A stretch of DNA of 11,025 nt, from NCBI GenBank assembly GCA_938034715.1, contig CALHMM010000101.1:1-11025 (forward strand), read 5' to 3'. Each line of letters opens with the position of its first letter. Position 1 is the stretch's first letter. The translations under genes and the position numbers were made by a program. This document shows positions 1 through 7,249 of this stretch, piece by piece. Below the pieces are notes generated by a model. It worked only from the letters and a program-made list of their open reading frames with translations, had not been told where the DNA came from and did no database searches. The stretch comes from Minisyncoccota bacterium (lineage in GTDB: Bacteria > Patescibacteriota > Minisyncoccia > Moranbacterales > GCA-2747515).

Positions 1-287
1 GGGGAGTAAAATCTGAAAAGGGGCTTTGTGTCAGTTTTTTGGGTTGGGGTATAGTATGCAATTCCCTCGTAACACCAGTTCGGGTTTGTGTCGATCAGTA
101 GATCTCTTTCCTCTTGGCTGTTTGTGTAAAAATGAGCTCTATAATTGTCGCTATAAAAACGGTACACTTTTGTGTTTTGTGCCGGATCAGACTGTGCAAT
201 TGATGTAAACGGCAAAAAAAGCATCATCATAAAGGATGCGGTAAATACTTTTTTACTATAAGTTTTATAGTGAGATAAATTCTTCAT
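1..287 (-). CDS. Secreted protein with DUF5648-type repeats, 5' part only (cut by the left window edge)
   Basis: The minus strand is open from the ATG at 287 to base 1: 95 full codons, with the gene continuing outside the window. Residues 1-13 are basic (MKNLSHYKTYSKK), residues 14-31 are hydrophobic (FTASFMMMLFLPFTSIA), and a cleavage site is likely near AQS (31-33). This is a classical Sec signal peptide, so the product is exported. The mature part begins a repeat with VYRFYSDNYRAHFYT (41-55), SQEERD (57-62) and NPNWCYEGIAYY (68-79). A second copy seems to start at PLFRFYS (89-95). The pattern RFY..HFYT..E.......NW.YEGIAYY is what I know as the DUF5648 repeat (Pfam PF18885), found in secreted or surface proteins of unknown function. 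The start is supported by a strong -10 a few bases upstream. It lies 71 nt downstream of galE on the same strand. Family assignment is from memory of the pattern; the C-terminal domains are unseen. Confidence 0.82.
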   Translation of the reverse strand, partial: MKNLSHYKTYSKKVFTASFMMMLFLPFTSIAQSDPAQNTKVYRFYSDNYRAHFYTNSQEERDLLIDTNPNWCYEGIAYYTPTQKTDTKPLFRFYS

Positions 288-297
288 TCACATATGA

Positions 298-326
298 ATT
301 ATATCATGATTGCGATGACTCTATAA
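298..326 (-). promoter_or_regulatory. Extended -10 promoter of the DUF5648 gene
   Basis: On the minus strand, TGATATAAT (306 down to 298) is a perfect extended -10 (TGnTATAAT). A weak -35, TTATAG (326-321), lies 17 nt upstream. Transcription should start near 291, only about four bases before the ATG at 287, so the mRNA would be almost leaderless. Confidence 0.6.
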
Positions 327-342
327 GAGAGTATTTTCTCTT
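318..342. repeat. Two overlapping short inverted repeats downstream of galE
   Basis: ACTCT-ATAAG-AGAGT (318-332) and AAGAGA-GTATTT-TCTCTT (325-342) share one arm, so only one hairpin can form at a time. They lie 17 nt after the galE stop and just upstream of the -10 of the next gene. Reading on the minus strand there is no U-tract behind them, so they are at best a weak terminator or mRNA end. They could also be chance. Confidence 0.3.
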
Positions 343-358
343 GTAAGTGGCTTTACTA

Positions 359-1363
359 TTACCTTGTTTGTTCCCATCGCCAAGCGTCTTCCAGGGCTTC
401 TTTGACTGATTTTTGCGCTTTCCAATTCATTTTTTGCTCGATCAATGAGGGATCGGCGAAACATTCCATAACATCGCCTGGTCGACGCTCCTTGATGACG
501 TAGGGCACCTTCTTTCCAGTTATCTCTTCAAGAGTTTTGATGAGCTCCATGACGCTTGTCCCTTTACCTGTGCCTACGTTAAATATTTCGTATGATTGTT
601 TCGATGTGTTGATCAGATAGTCGAGTGCTTTAACATGTGCTTTTGCGAGATCTACGACGTGTATGAAATCACGAATGCACGTACCATCAGGTGATGGATA
701 GTCATCTCCGTATACTTGCAGTGTCTGACGTTTGCCAGAGGCAACTTGCATTAGATAGGGAGTGAGATTGGCAGGAATTTCAGCTGGGATTTCGCCGATC
801 AGAGCGCTTTGATGTGCCCCTAAGGGATTGAAATACCGTAGGCATAGAGCGTTTAGTTTCGTGGCTTTGGCAACATCGTGAAGTATGTCTTCGCAGATGG
901 CTTTCGTTTTCCCATAAGGGTTTGTAGCGGTTTTTCTTTGTGCTTGTTCTGTTAGTGGGTTTGCATCGGGGGTGCCGTAGACCGCTGCTGATGAAGAGAA
1001 GATGATGTTGTGCACGTTATTTTTGTCCATACTACGCAACAACTCGATCAGACCAGTTAAGTTGTTTTGATAGTATTCTAGAGGCTTTTGTAGTGATTCA
1101 TCAATTGACTTAAAGGCCGCAAAATGTATCACACCCTCGATTTCCGGATGTTCTGCAAAAATGCTATCGAGTGTTTTTTGATCACAAACATTACCTTTTA
1201 CAAAAAGGGGCTTGTGGCCTGTGATTTCTTCGATTTTTTCGCAGATTTCTTGTTGTGAGTTTGAGAGGCTATCTATGATGATTGGTGTGTGTCCTGCTTG
1301 GATTAGTTCGACAACCGTGTGCGATCCGATGTATCCCGTGCCTCCTGTGATGAGTATTTTCAT
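359..1363 (-). CDS. galE: UDP-glucose 4-epimerase GalE
   Basis: Cytoplasmic NAD-dependent epimerase interconverting UDP-glucose and UDP-galactose (or the N-acetylated pair), which feeds galactose residues into surface glycans. The 334-residue protein is full family length (E. coli GalE 338). It belongs to the extended short-chain dehydrogenase family: GGTGYIGSH at 7-15 binds NAD, FSSSAAVYG at 122-130 contains the catalytic serine near 124, and YGKTK at 150-154 is the YxxxK pair (Tyr150, Lys154). RYFNPLGAH (176-184), IRDFIHVVDLA (230-240) and RRPGDVME (293-300) are typical GalE substrate-domain motifs. The ATG places the Rossmann motif directly at the N-terminus, as usual. No Shine-Dalgarno is seen. 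It begins 39 nt after the DUF4349 gene stop on the same strand, so co-transcription is likely. Whether it acts on Glc/Gal or GlcNAc/GalNAc cannot be told from sequence. Confidence 0.96.
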   Translation of the reverse strand: MKILITGGTGYIGSHTVVELIQAGHTPIIIDSLSNSQQEICEKIEEITGHKPLFVKGNVCDQKTLDSIFAEHPEIEGVIHFAAFKSIDESLQKPLEYYQNNLTGLIELLRSMDKNNVHNIIFSSSAAVYGTPDANPLTEQAQRKTATNPYGKTKAICEDILHDVAKATKLNALCLRYFNPLGAHQSALIGEIPAEIPANLTPYLMQVASGKRQTLQVYGDDYPSPDGTCIRDFIHVVDLAKAHVKALDYLINTSKQSYEIFNVGTGKGTSVMELIKTLEEITGKKVPYVIKERRPGDVMECFADPSLIEQKMNWKAQKSVKEALEDAWRWEQTR

Positions 1364-1402
1364 GTTTTGGTACTAATTTTATAAGATGCGTAGGTTCCTG
1401 CG

Positions 1403-2470
1403 TTATTGATTTTTTTTGTCTGTGTGATTGAGGTAGGTAATGATCAGTTTTTTTACGAGTGTATAGGCTACGGCAAGTCCGATCAATGAGATAATGATCA
1501 ATGGCAAAGAAGAAATTGAGATAATGATCATGCGGTCTATTAGCTTTTGTGATCGAGTAACGAGTTCGTTTGCCGAATCCTTAATGACTTGTCCTGGACG
1601 CCACTGATTTTTTGCACCAAATTGTGCATCTTCTTTTAGATCTATAGTGATCGTACTAAATGATGTTTGGTTCTCCAGTCGATTAAGACGTCCTTCTATA
1701 AGTTCTATTTCTCCACGGACACGCGAAAGCTCTTTTTCAATGCTGATTAGGTCTTCAACATTTTTGGCTTCTTCGAAAAAACTTAGCAAGCGTCCTTCAT
1801 GGGTTTTTTTAGCGGAAAGTCTTGCTTGTGTGTCGATGAACTGCTCTGTAACATCGTTTGATGTAGTGGATTCATTGTGTACGACTGATGCAATCTGTTT
1901 TAGAGCTACAAGTGCTTGTTCAAAATTTTCTGAAGGCACGCGAACTGTTATGGAGCCAAATCGATTGCTTTGTGTTGCGCTTGAAATATCTTTTGTCATG
2001 ATATCTCCGCCATTTGACTTTGCAATTTTTGCGATTGTGTCAGCGGCATTCTCGATGTTTGTAACACTGAAGTGGAGAAAACCGTTTTTTATGATCTTTT
2101 TTTCCTCTACATCTACTGGTACGCCTATTTCTGAAGGTGCTGTCGTTATCTCAGAATCTGAAAGTGGAGCGTCTGCTTGCTGTTGGGTATCCTCAGGCAA
2201 AAATTCTGCGTTTTCTTCGTTTGAGAGCGTAAAGGTGCGTTGTAGTCCTTGGGTACCAAGGATTTGTAAATCTTGTTGCGCAGCCTTTTCGATGTAGCTC
2301 TCATCCGTGATTGCGCTTGCTCTGTCGTAATTTGGTTGACTTTGTTTGTCGCTGTCTGTTGCTAGGATGATTCCTACTGCCATTAGAAGGAGCACTCCGG
2401 CTATGAGGATATTTTTGCGTGAGCGGAAAATGTTTTGTTTTGGTTGTTTGGCTGGTATGTCAGGTTTCAT
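1403..2470 (-). CDS. DUF4349 domain membrane protein
   Basis: Envelope protein of unknown function, 355 residues. It has a basic N-terminus and a membrane helix at about 21-38 (ILIAGVLLLMAVGIILAT). A Gln/Glu/Ser-rich linker follows (about 40-122), then a conserved region at about 123-282 and a second helix at about 314-338 (IIISISSLPLIIISLIGLAV) before a basic tail. The middle region has the usual DUF4349 pattern: AADTIAKIAKSNGG (142-155), GSITVRVPSENFEQAL (172-187), DVTEQFIDTQARLSA (206-220), a charged stretch likely to be coiled coil (about 222-268), and TSFSTITIDLKE (269-280). With two helices, the DUF4349 region probably faces outside. In this family the helical stretch is thought to mediate assembly; no catalytic residues are known to me. 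It is first in a likely operon with galE. A TATACT -10 lies 26 nt upstream; no Shine-Dalgarno is visible. Confidence 0.88.
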   Translation of the reverse strand: MKPDIPAKQPKQNIFRSRKNILIAGVLLLMAVGIILATDSDKQSQPNYDRASAITDESYIEKAAQQDLQILGTQGLQRTFTLSNEENAEFLPEDTQQQADAPLSDSEITTAPSEIGVPVDVEEKKIIKNGFLHFSVTNIENAADTIAKIAKSNGGDIMTKDISSATQSNRFGSITVRVPSENFEQALVALKQIASVVHNESTTSNDVTEQFIDTQARLSAKKTHEGRLLSFFEEAKNVEDLISIEKELSRVRGEIELIEGRLNRLENQTSFSTITIDLKEDAQFGAKNQWRPGQVIKDSANELVTRSQKLIDRMIIISISSLPLIIISLIGLAVAYTLVKKLIITYLNHTDKKNQ

Positions 2471-2496
2471 GGTAATGTGTTAGTTTGTATATCTGT

Positions 2497-2502
2497 AGTA
2501 TA
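2497..2502 (-). promoter_or_regulatory. Likely -10 element of the DUF4349-galE operon
   Basis: Minus-strand TATACT (2502 to 2497) sits 26 nt before the DUF4349 start, nearly the same spacing as in front of the CofE-like gene (27 nt). No convincing -35 lies 16-18 nt upstream. It is in the 133-nt divergent gap (2471-2603) shared with the GT2 gene. Confidence 0.4.
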
Positions 2503-2525
2503 CATGGGATGTAATGATTTTTCCA

Positions 2526-2554
2526 TTGCGCCATGGGTGTATTTATCCTACAAT
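2526..2554 (+). promoter_or_regulatory. Possible promoter of the GT2-led sugar operon
   Basis: TTGCGC (2526-2531), a 17-nt spacer and TACAAT (2549-2554) fit a sigma70-type promoter. The predicted start near 2561 is about 43 nt upstream of the ATG at 2604. The -10 is good (5 of 6) and the -35 poor (3 of 6). The site makes a translation start at 2514 unlikely, because transcription would begin inside that extension. Confidence 0.35.
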
Positions 2555-2603
2555 TACAGCATTGCATTTAGTTACTCATTTTTTAGCTTATTTTATCCTT
2601 ATC

Positions 2604-3542
2604 ATGTCCGATTTGAAAATATCTGTGGTTGTGCCTTTGTACAACGAACAAGACAATGTCGTGGCTTTGCACGATAAGATAGTGCGATCTTGCGAAAATC
2701 TCAAACGACCATTTGAAGTTATTTTTGTGGATGATGGCTCTACAGATGATACAGCTTCACGATGTTCGTCTCTGCGTCCTTTGATTTTCATCCAACAGCG
2801 TAAAAATTTTGGACAGACTGCTGCTTTTGATGCTGGATTTAAGGCTGCGACTGGTGAAATAATTGTAACTCTCGATGGAGATTTACAAAATGATCCTGCT
2901 GATATCCCACTTTTATTGGAAGAAATGGATAAGGGTTTCGACGTCGTTTCAGGCTGGCGATTTGATCGTCAGGATACTTTGACTAAACACTTCTTTTCTC
3001 GAACAGCAAATGTACTGCGTAAAATTTTGTTAAGAGATTCTATTCATGACAGCGGTTGTTCACTTAAGGCATACAAGGCAGATGCCCTAAAGGACGTCGA
3101 TCTCTTTGGTGAGATGCACCGCTTTATACCAGCACTTCTAGAGATCGATGGATGGAAAGTGTCGGAAGTGAAAGTATCGCATCGCCCACGCGTAGCCGGA
3201 GAAACAAAATACAATTGGAAGCGCGGTGTAAAGGGCTTTGTGGATATGGTATTTATTTGGTTTTGGCGTTCGTATGCAGCGCGACCTGTTCACTTTTTTG
3301 GTGGGTCAGGAATGATTCTGATATCCCTTGGTTCCCTTATCCTTGTGTGGATGGCATATGTAAAAATCTTCTTAGGTGAATCACTTTCCGATCGCATCTG
3401 GCCTTTAATGGGCGTATTTTTGGTTATGCTTGGTGTTCAATTTTTTGTGTTTGGATTACTTGCAGATATGGTTATGAAAAATTATTATAAGATGCGTGGT
3501 CGGATGAATTATACAACGAAGGAGATTTCGAAACGTGACTAG
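2604..3542 (+). CDS. GT2 polyprenyl-phosphate glycosyltransferase (ArnC/GtrB/DPM1-like)
   Basis: Probably moves a sugar from a nucleotide donor onto a polyprenyl phosphate at the inner membrane face, giving a lipid-linked sugar for use outside. The GT-A domain shows VVPLYNEQDNV (9-19), FVDDGSTDDT (41-50), the DxD metal site in TLDGDLQNDP (89-98), DSGCSLKAYK (149-158), MHRFIPAL (171-178) and the family hallmark HRPRVAGETKYNWKRG (193-208). Two C-terminal helices follow (about 231-256 and 267-290), as in GtrB and ArnC. At 312 residues it is the normal length. I chose the ATG at 2604 because MSDLKISVVVP is the usual family N-terminus. An in-frame ATG at 2514 would add 30 unrelated residues and overlaps the likely promoter. 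It leads the plus-strand sugar genes and is divergent from the DUF4349 gene. Sugar and acceptor cannot be read from sequence. Confidence 0.92.
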   Translation: MSDLKISVVVPLYNEQDNVVALHDKIVRSCENLKRPFEVIFVDDGSTDDTASRCSSLRPLIFIQQRKNFGQTAAFDAGFKAATGEIIVTLDGDLQNDPADIPLLLEEMDKGFDVVSGWRFDRQDTLTKHFFSRTANVLRKILLRDSIHDSGCSLKAYKADALKDVDLFGEMHRFIPALLEIDGWKVSEVKVSHRPRVAGETKYNWKRGVKGFVDMVFIWFWRSYAARPVHFFGGSGMILISLGSLILVWMAYVKIFLGESLSDRIWPLMGVFLVMLGVQFFVFGLLADMVMKNYYKMRGRMNYTTKEISKRD

Positions 3543-3605
3543 TGAGCTATTACTAGAGATGCGTGAGTTCCGTTACTCCATTTATTATTATCTTTCTTAG
3601 TGGGT

Positions 3606-4946
3606 ATGAAAAAAGTTACGATTTTTGGTACGGGTTATGTGGGGCTTGTGAGTGGAGTTTGCCTGGCTGATATAGGTCATAGAGTCATCTGTGTAGATAT
3701 AGATCAGGAGAAGATTCGTAAGCTTACTGCGGGAGAGTGCCCGATCTATGAACCAGGGCTGCAAGAACTCTTGGTCGAGAATGTAAAACAAGGACGAATT
3801 AGTTTTACAACTGATGTGGAAGTAGCGGTTGCGCATAGTGATATTATTATGAGTGCTGTCGGGACGCCTCCTATGGAAGATGGTAGTGCAGACTTGCAGT
3901 ATGTTATCGCTGTCGCGCAAAGTGTGGCAAAGTATATGAACTCTTACAAAGTGATTATTACAAAGTCAACTGTGCCAGTAGGTACTGGAGAAAAAGTTGA
4001 AGAGGCCATTGACGCAGTTCTTGAGTCTCGTGGCAAAAGCATCGAGTATGATGTAGTATCAAATCCTGAGTTTCTTAAGGAGGGGAGCGCAGTTGCCGAT
4101 TTTCAAAAGCCTGACCGCATAATTGTAGGTACGCAGTCAGAGAGGGCTCGCGATATCATTACGGCCTTATATAAACCCTTGATGCGTCAGGAGAATCGAC
4201 TGATCTTTATGGATCGTCCTAGTGCTGAACTTACCAAATACGCTGCTAATTCAATTTTGGCGACAAAAATCTCATTTATGAATGAACTTTCTCGACTCGC
4301 TGAAGAGGTCGGTGCTGATATAACGCAGGTACGTGTCGGTATTGGTAGTGACCCGCGGATTGGAAAACATTTTATCTATCCAGGTCCAGGATATGGGGGC
4401 TCCTGTTTTCCAAAGGATGTTCAAGCATTGATCAAAACGTCGAAGGAGCATGGACTAGAGGGAGAATTATTGCGTAGCGTTGAGGCTGTAAATAAGAAGC
4501 AACCACATTTTTTTGTGCAGAAAATTCTTAATTTTTATGATGGCAAAATTACAGGTAAGCATTTCGCTGTCTGGGGCTTGGCTTTCAAAGAGGAAACAGA
4601 TGATGTCCGCGAATCACCTGCAGGAGTAATCGTGCAAGAGCTTTTGCTGGCAGGTGCCCACGTGAGTGTGTATGATCCAGAGGCAATGGGAACTTTTAAA
4701 GAGTTCACAGAGGTAGGAAAATCGAAAGATGTTTCATATGGCGCTAATGAATATGACATTTTGAAAGGAGCTGATGGGTTGATTGTCGCTACACCGTGGA
4801 AACAATTTCGTGCACCTGATTTTGAGAAGATGAAAGAATTGCTAGCTAGTCCAGTTATTGTAGATGGGCGCAACCTCTATGACCCCAAAGAGATGGGTGA
4901 TCTCGGGTTTAGTTATCTCAGTATCGGACGTGGAGATATTTTGTAG
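3606..4946 (+). CDS. ugd: UDP-glucose 6-dehydrogenase
   Basis: Oxidises UDP-glucose to UDP-glucuronate with two NAD+, supplying acidic sugars for surface polymers or glycolipids. The 446 residues match the normal length. The N-terminal NAD domain has FGTGYVGLVSG (7-17). Further motifs are CPIYEPGL (45-52), TKSTVPVGTG (119-128), SNPEFLKEGSAVADF (152-166), DRIIVG (170-175) and AELTKYAANS (207-216). PGPGYGGSCFPKD (259-271) carries the catalytic cysteine Cys267. The C-terminal UDP-binding domain has GLAFKEETDDVRESPA (324-339) and VDGRN (419-423). I prefer the ATG at 3606 (MKKVTIFG) over an in-frame GTG at 3600, which would add only two residues; neither has a Shine-Dalgarno. It lies 63 nt after the GT2 gene and 58 nt before the GT4 gene, all on one strand. 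A related UDP-sugar dehydrogenase specificity (for example UDP-ManNAc) is less likely given the strong match to the UGD motifs. Confidence 0.95.
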   Translation: MKKVTIFGTGYVGLVSGVCLADIGHRVICVDIDQEKIRKLTAGECPIYEPGLQELLVENVKQGRISFTTDVEVAVAHSDIIMSAVGTPPMEDGSADLQYVIAVAQSVAKYMNSYKVIITKSTVPVGTGEKVEEAIDAVLESRGKSIEYDVVSNPEFLKEGSAVADFQKPDRIIVGTQSERARDIITALYKPLMRQENRLIFMDRPSAELTKYAANSILATKISFMNELSRLAEEVGADITQVRVGIGSDPRIGKHFIYPGPGYGGSCFPKDVQALIKTSKEHGLEGELLRSVEAVNKKQPHFFVQKILNFYDGKITGKHFAVWGLAFKEETDDVRESPAGVIVQELLLAGAHVSVYDPEAMGTFKEFTEVGKSKDVSYGANEYDILKGADGLIVATPWKQFRAPDFEKMKELLASPVIVDGRNLYDPKEMGDLGFSYLSIGRGDIL

Positions 4947-5004
4947 GCTTTTTGTGTAGTGGTTGTTAGAATATTTGGCGTGACACAAGTTATAAAATTA
5001 TTTC

Positions 5005-6165
5005 ATGCGAGTTTTATTTTTCAACTACGAGTATCCGCCACTAGGAGGAGGAGCGGCAAATGCCACAGAGCAACTCTTTGGGGTTTTTAAGAATGACCCA
5101 GCATACAGTGATTTACATATTGATTTGGTGACGAGTTCTCTTGGAAGTGAGAGTGAAGTTATTTCGTTGAGTGATAACATTACTATCTACCGGATACCCA
5201 TTGGTAAAAATGATGATAATCTTAATTATCAATCACAAAAAGAGTTGCTGATTTACGCTTGGAGAGCGCTGCTCTTTGGACGGAAGCTTGCAAAAAAAAA
5301 TGATTATGATTTCACGCATAGTTTTTTTGGTATACCATGTGGCGCAATTTCTCTTTACTTTAAGATCTTTCATCGACTTCCTTATATCGTTTCGCTTCGC
5401 GGCGCAGATGTACCAGGTTATAGCGAGCGATTTGTGATGCTGTACCGTTTCTTGACACCATTTATTCGTTTGATCTGGTGGCAGGCGTCACACGTGGTGA
5501 CCAACAGCAGGGGGCTTACCATACTAGCGCAAAGCTCAGCGAAGAATCAAAAATTTCATGAGATTTTTAATGGGATTGATACAACATCATTTTCACCTGG
5601 TAGACGTTCGATTCATGATAGAAAGAGGGATTTTGTGATTCTGTGTGCTGCGCGTTTGACGTACAGAAAAGGATTTCACGATGCAATTGATGGTTTTACG
5701 CTGCTACATGAAAAGTACCCTCATGTTCGCATGATTATTGCTGGTGGTGATGGTGGTGTGATGCGTAAGCTTAAAGGTCAGGCGCAAGCCCTTGGTGTGC
5801 ATCACGATATCGCTTTTCCTGGGTATTATACAAAGCAAATGGCTCCTGAGATGTATAAGCAGGCTGATGTGTTTCTAATGCCATCACTTAACGAAGGTAT
5901 GAGTAATAATGTGTTGGAGGCATTGGCAAGTGGTTTGCCACTATTGATGACTCCAACTGGAGGAAGCGCTGAACTCGTTATAGATAACAGAAATGGATAT
6001 ATCATCAAATTTGCTGATGGTGAGGATATAGCGCATAAGCTCGAAAAAATTATTGAGAATCCATCGCTGTGTGAATCTATGGGAAAAGAATCTCTTAAGA
6101 TCGCTCAAAATCTATCGTGGGGAAATGCTGCTCGCGCTTATGTAGATCTCTATAAAAGTATTTGA
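5005..6165 (+). CDS. GT4 (GT-B fold) glycosyltransferase
   Basis: Retaining glycosyltransferase of family GT4, likely adding a sugar from a nucleotide donor to a lipid or glycan acceptor on the cytoplasmic face. The N-terminus MRVLFFNYEYPPLGGGAA (1-18) carries the glycine-rich acceptor-domain loop. FNGIDTTSFSPG (188-199) marks the domain junction, CAARLTYRKGFHDAI (214-228) starts the donor domain with the conserved Arg-Lys-Gly, and IIAGGDGG (244-251) follows. NEGMSNNVLEALASGLP (296-312) contains the E-x7-E pair Glu297/Glu305, which binds the donor. GGSAELV (319-325) completes the set. The length of 386 is normal. There is no membrane helix, but the aromatic and basic stretch at about 142-160 may associate with the membrane. 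The gene ends with TGA, showing that this codon is a stop here. The next gene starts 10 nt later, so the two are almost surely co-transcribed. Confidence 0.93.
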   Translation: MRVLFFNYEYPPLGGGAANATEQLFGVFKNDPAYSDLHIDLVTSSLGSESEVISLSDNITIYRIPIGKNDDNLNYQSQKELLIYAWRALLFGRKLAKKNDYDFTHSFFGIPCGAISLYFKIFHRLPYIVSLRGADVPGYSERFVMLYRFLTPFIRLIWWQASHVVTNSRGLTILAQSSAKNQKFHEIFNGIDTTSFSPGRRSIHDRKRDFVILCAARLTYRKGFHDAIDGFTLLHEKYPHVRMIIAGGDGGVMRKLKGQAQALGVHHDIAFPGYYTKQMAPEMYKQADVFLMPSLNEGMSNNVLEALASGLPLLMTPTGGSAELVIDNRNGYIIKFADGEDIAHKLEKIIENPSLCESMGKESLKIAQNLSWGNAARAYVDLYKSI

Positions 6166-6175
6166 TTGAATTCAC

Positions 6176-7156
6176 ATGTTTCTTAAAAAAACAAAAGATG
6201 AACGACTTAAGATTTCTAAGATTGCAAAAGTTTTAGCGTTTGTTTTTTTGTTGGGATTAGTTGTGTACATCACTGATTGGGTAGAGGTTGTGATGTATTT
6301 GCGTGAAGCATCACCTGTGTATGTTGGTCTGTTTGTGGTTTTTCATATTGTTGGATTGTTCTTGTCATCTTATAAGTGGGGTGTTATTTCACGATGGGAG
6401 GGGTTTGATTTGCCGGTTACTTTTTACTTTAAGAAGTATTTGATGGGTGCATTTATCAATAATTTCTTACCGTCGTTTGTGGGTGGGGATTCATATCGCT
6501 CACTTGCGTTGCGTCGGCAAGATCCGTCAGCTCATGGACTTGTGGGTTTTTCTAGTGTGGCTATTGATCGACTTTCTGGATTATTGACGATCTTTGTACT
6601 GGCTCTTTTTTCTTCGGGTATTTTTCTCTTGATCTTTGGGCTTTTTGAACCGATTTTGCGTGTTTTTGCTTTTTTGCTTTGTATTTTTACCTTCTTGGTT
6701 ATCGGTATCGCACTTTATCGCCTAGGTGTTCTGAATAGTATTTATCACATTTTCCCTGCTACTGTGAAGAAAAAAATTTCTTCGTTAGTCGGTGAGCAAG
6801 ACATGGTTAAAATGTATTTTAACAATGGCCGCAGTGTCCAACTTTTTTGTTTGAGTGCGGTATTTGCTTTTTGTGGTGTGGCTCTTTCAAACTACATGCT
6901 GTTTCTTTCTATTGGGGTTGATATTTCATTTTTTGGTTTTTTGAGTGTGATTTTTGTGGTAAGTATTATCGCAACACTGCCAGTTAGTATAGGAAACATT
7001 GGGCTCAAGGAGTCTGCATATATCGTATTTTTTGGTTTTTTGGGTGTTTCGGTGAGTGCTTGTGTGGCAATCGTTATCCTCTCAAGGATATTGCAGCTTT
7101 TGGTAAGTTTGGGCGCATTGCCGATGTATTTACGGGAGAAATGGAAACCTAGATAA
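6176..7156 (+). CDS. LPG_synthase_TM / YbhN-AglD2 family multi-pass membrane protein
   Basis: Integral membrane protein of 326 residues in the family named after the membrane half of lysylphosphatidylglycerol synthase (PF03706, UPF0104). Some relatives are proposed lipid or lipid-linked-sugar flippases; no soluble aminoacyl-transfer domain is present, so it should not be called MprF. Conserved motifs are NNFLPSFVGGDSYRSLAL (95-112), VAIDRLSGL (128-136) and ATLPVSIGNIGLKESAYI (266-283). These correspond to the family signatures NNxLPxxxGGDxxR, xxxDRxxGL and LPxSxGxxGxxE. Roughly eight hydrophobic helices are visible, beginning near 18, 47, 85, 125, 160, 222, 248 and 284. The basic C-terminus (REKWKPR) suggests an inside tail. 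It starts 10 nt after the GT4 stop, a pairing that suggests the two act on the same membrane substrate. Transport activity is inferred, not shown. Confidence 0.88.
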   Translation: MFLKKTKDERLKISKIAKVLAFVFLLGLVVYITDWVEVVMYLREASPVYVGLFVVFHIVGLFLSSYKWGVISRWEGFDLPVTFYFKKYLMGAFINNFLPSFVGGDSYRSLALRRQDPSAHGLVGFSSVAIDRLSGLLTIFVLALFSSGIFLLIFGLFEPILRVFAFLLCIFTFLVIGIALYRLGVLNSIYHIFPATVKKKISSLVGEQDMVKMYFNNGRSVQLFCLSAVFAFCGVALSNYMLFLSIGVDISFFGFLSVIFVVSIIATLPVSIGNIGLKESAYIVFFGFLGVSVSACVAIVILSRILQLLVSLGALPMYLREKWKPR

Positions 7157-7164
7157 AGTGCTGA

Positions 7165-7193
7165 TTGCTCTGTGGCTTGCAGTATTATATACT
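7165..7193 (+). promoter_or_regulatory. Promoter of serS
   Basis: TTGCTC (7165-7170), exactly 17 nt, then TATACT (7188-7193, part of TATACTAG). Predicted transcription start is about 7200, giving a leader of about 50 nt before serS. The site is in the 93-nt gap after the membrane protein gene, so serS need not depend on the sugar operon. Confidence 0.6.
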
Positions 7194-7200
7194 AGTAACC

Positions 7201-7239
7201 ATGGCTCTATTTCGTGAAATGAAGCTTCAAAAGTTTTAA
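7201..7239 (+). other. 12-codon mini-ORF in the serS leader
   Basis: ATG at 7201 opens MALFREMKLQKF and stops with TAA at 7237-7239, 10 nt before serS. The ATG coincides with the predicted transcription start, so it could be read as a leaderless peptide. It contains no run of serine codons, so a classical attenuation role is not supported. It may be chance. Confidence 0.2.
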
Positions 7240-7249
7240 CACTACTACA

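Noticed and set aside
26..208. A 60-codon plus-strand frame at the left edge
   Set aside because: It is the antisense shadow of the signal-peptide-bearing DUF5648 gene, which has recognisable motifs and a promoter; the plus-strand peptide resembles nothing.
1489..1530. Repeated GAGATAATGATCA in the DUF4349 gene
   Set aside because: It encodes two Ile-rich stretches of the C-terminal membrane helix; codon repetition explains it.
1647..2297. A 216-codon plus-strand frame opposite the DUF4349 gene
   Set aside because: Ser/Phe/Cys-rich shadow of a gene with clear domain motifs.
2514..2603. N-terminal 30-residue extension of the GT2 protein
   Set aside because: The extension has no family match, overlaps the likely promoter, and the ATG at 2604 gives the normal GT2 N-terminus.
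3557..3598. GAGT-TCCGTT-ACTC followed by a T-rich stretch between the GT2 and ugd genes, considered as a terminator
   Set aside because: The stem is only four pairs and the T-rich part is interrupted; it is not enough for an intrinsic terminator.
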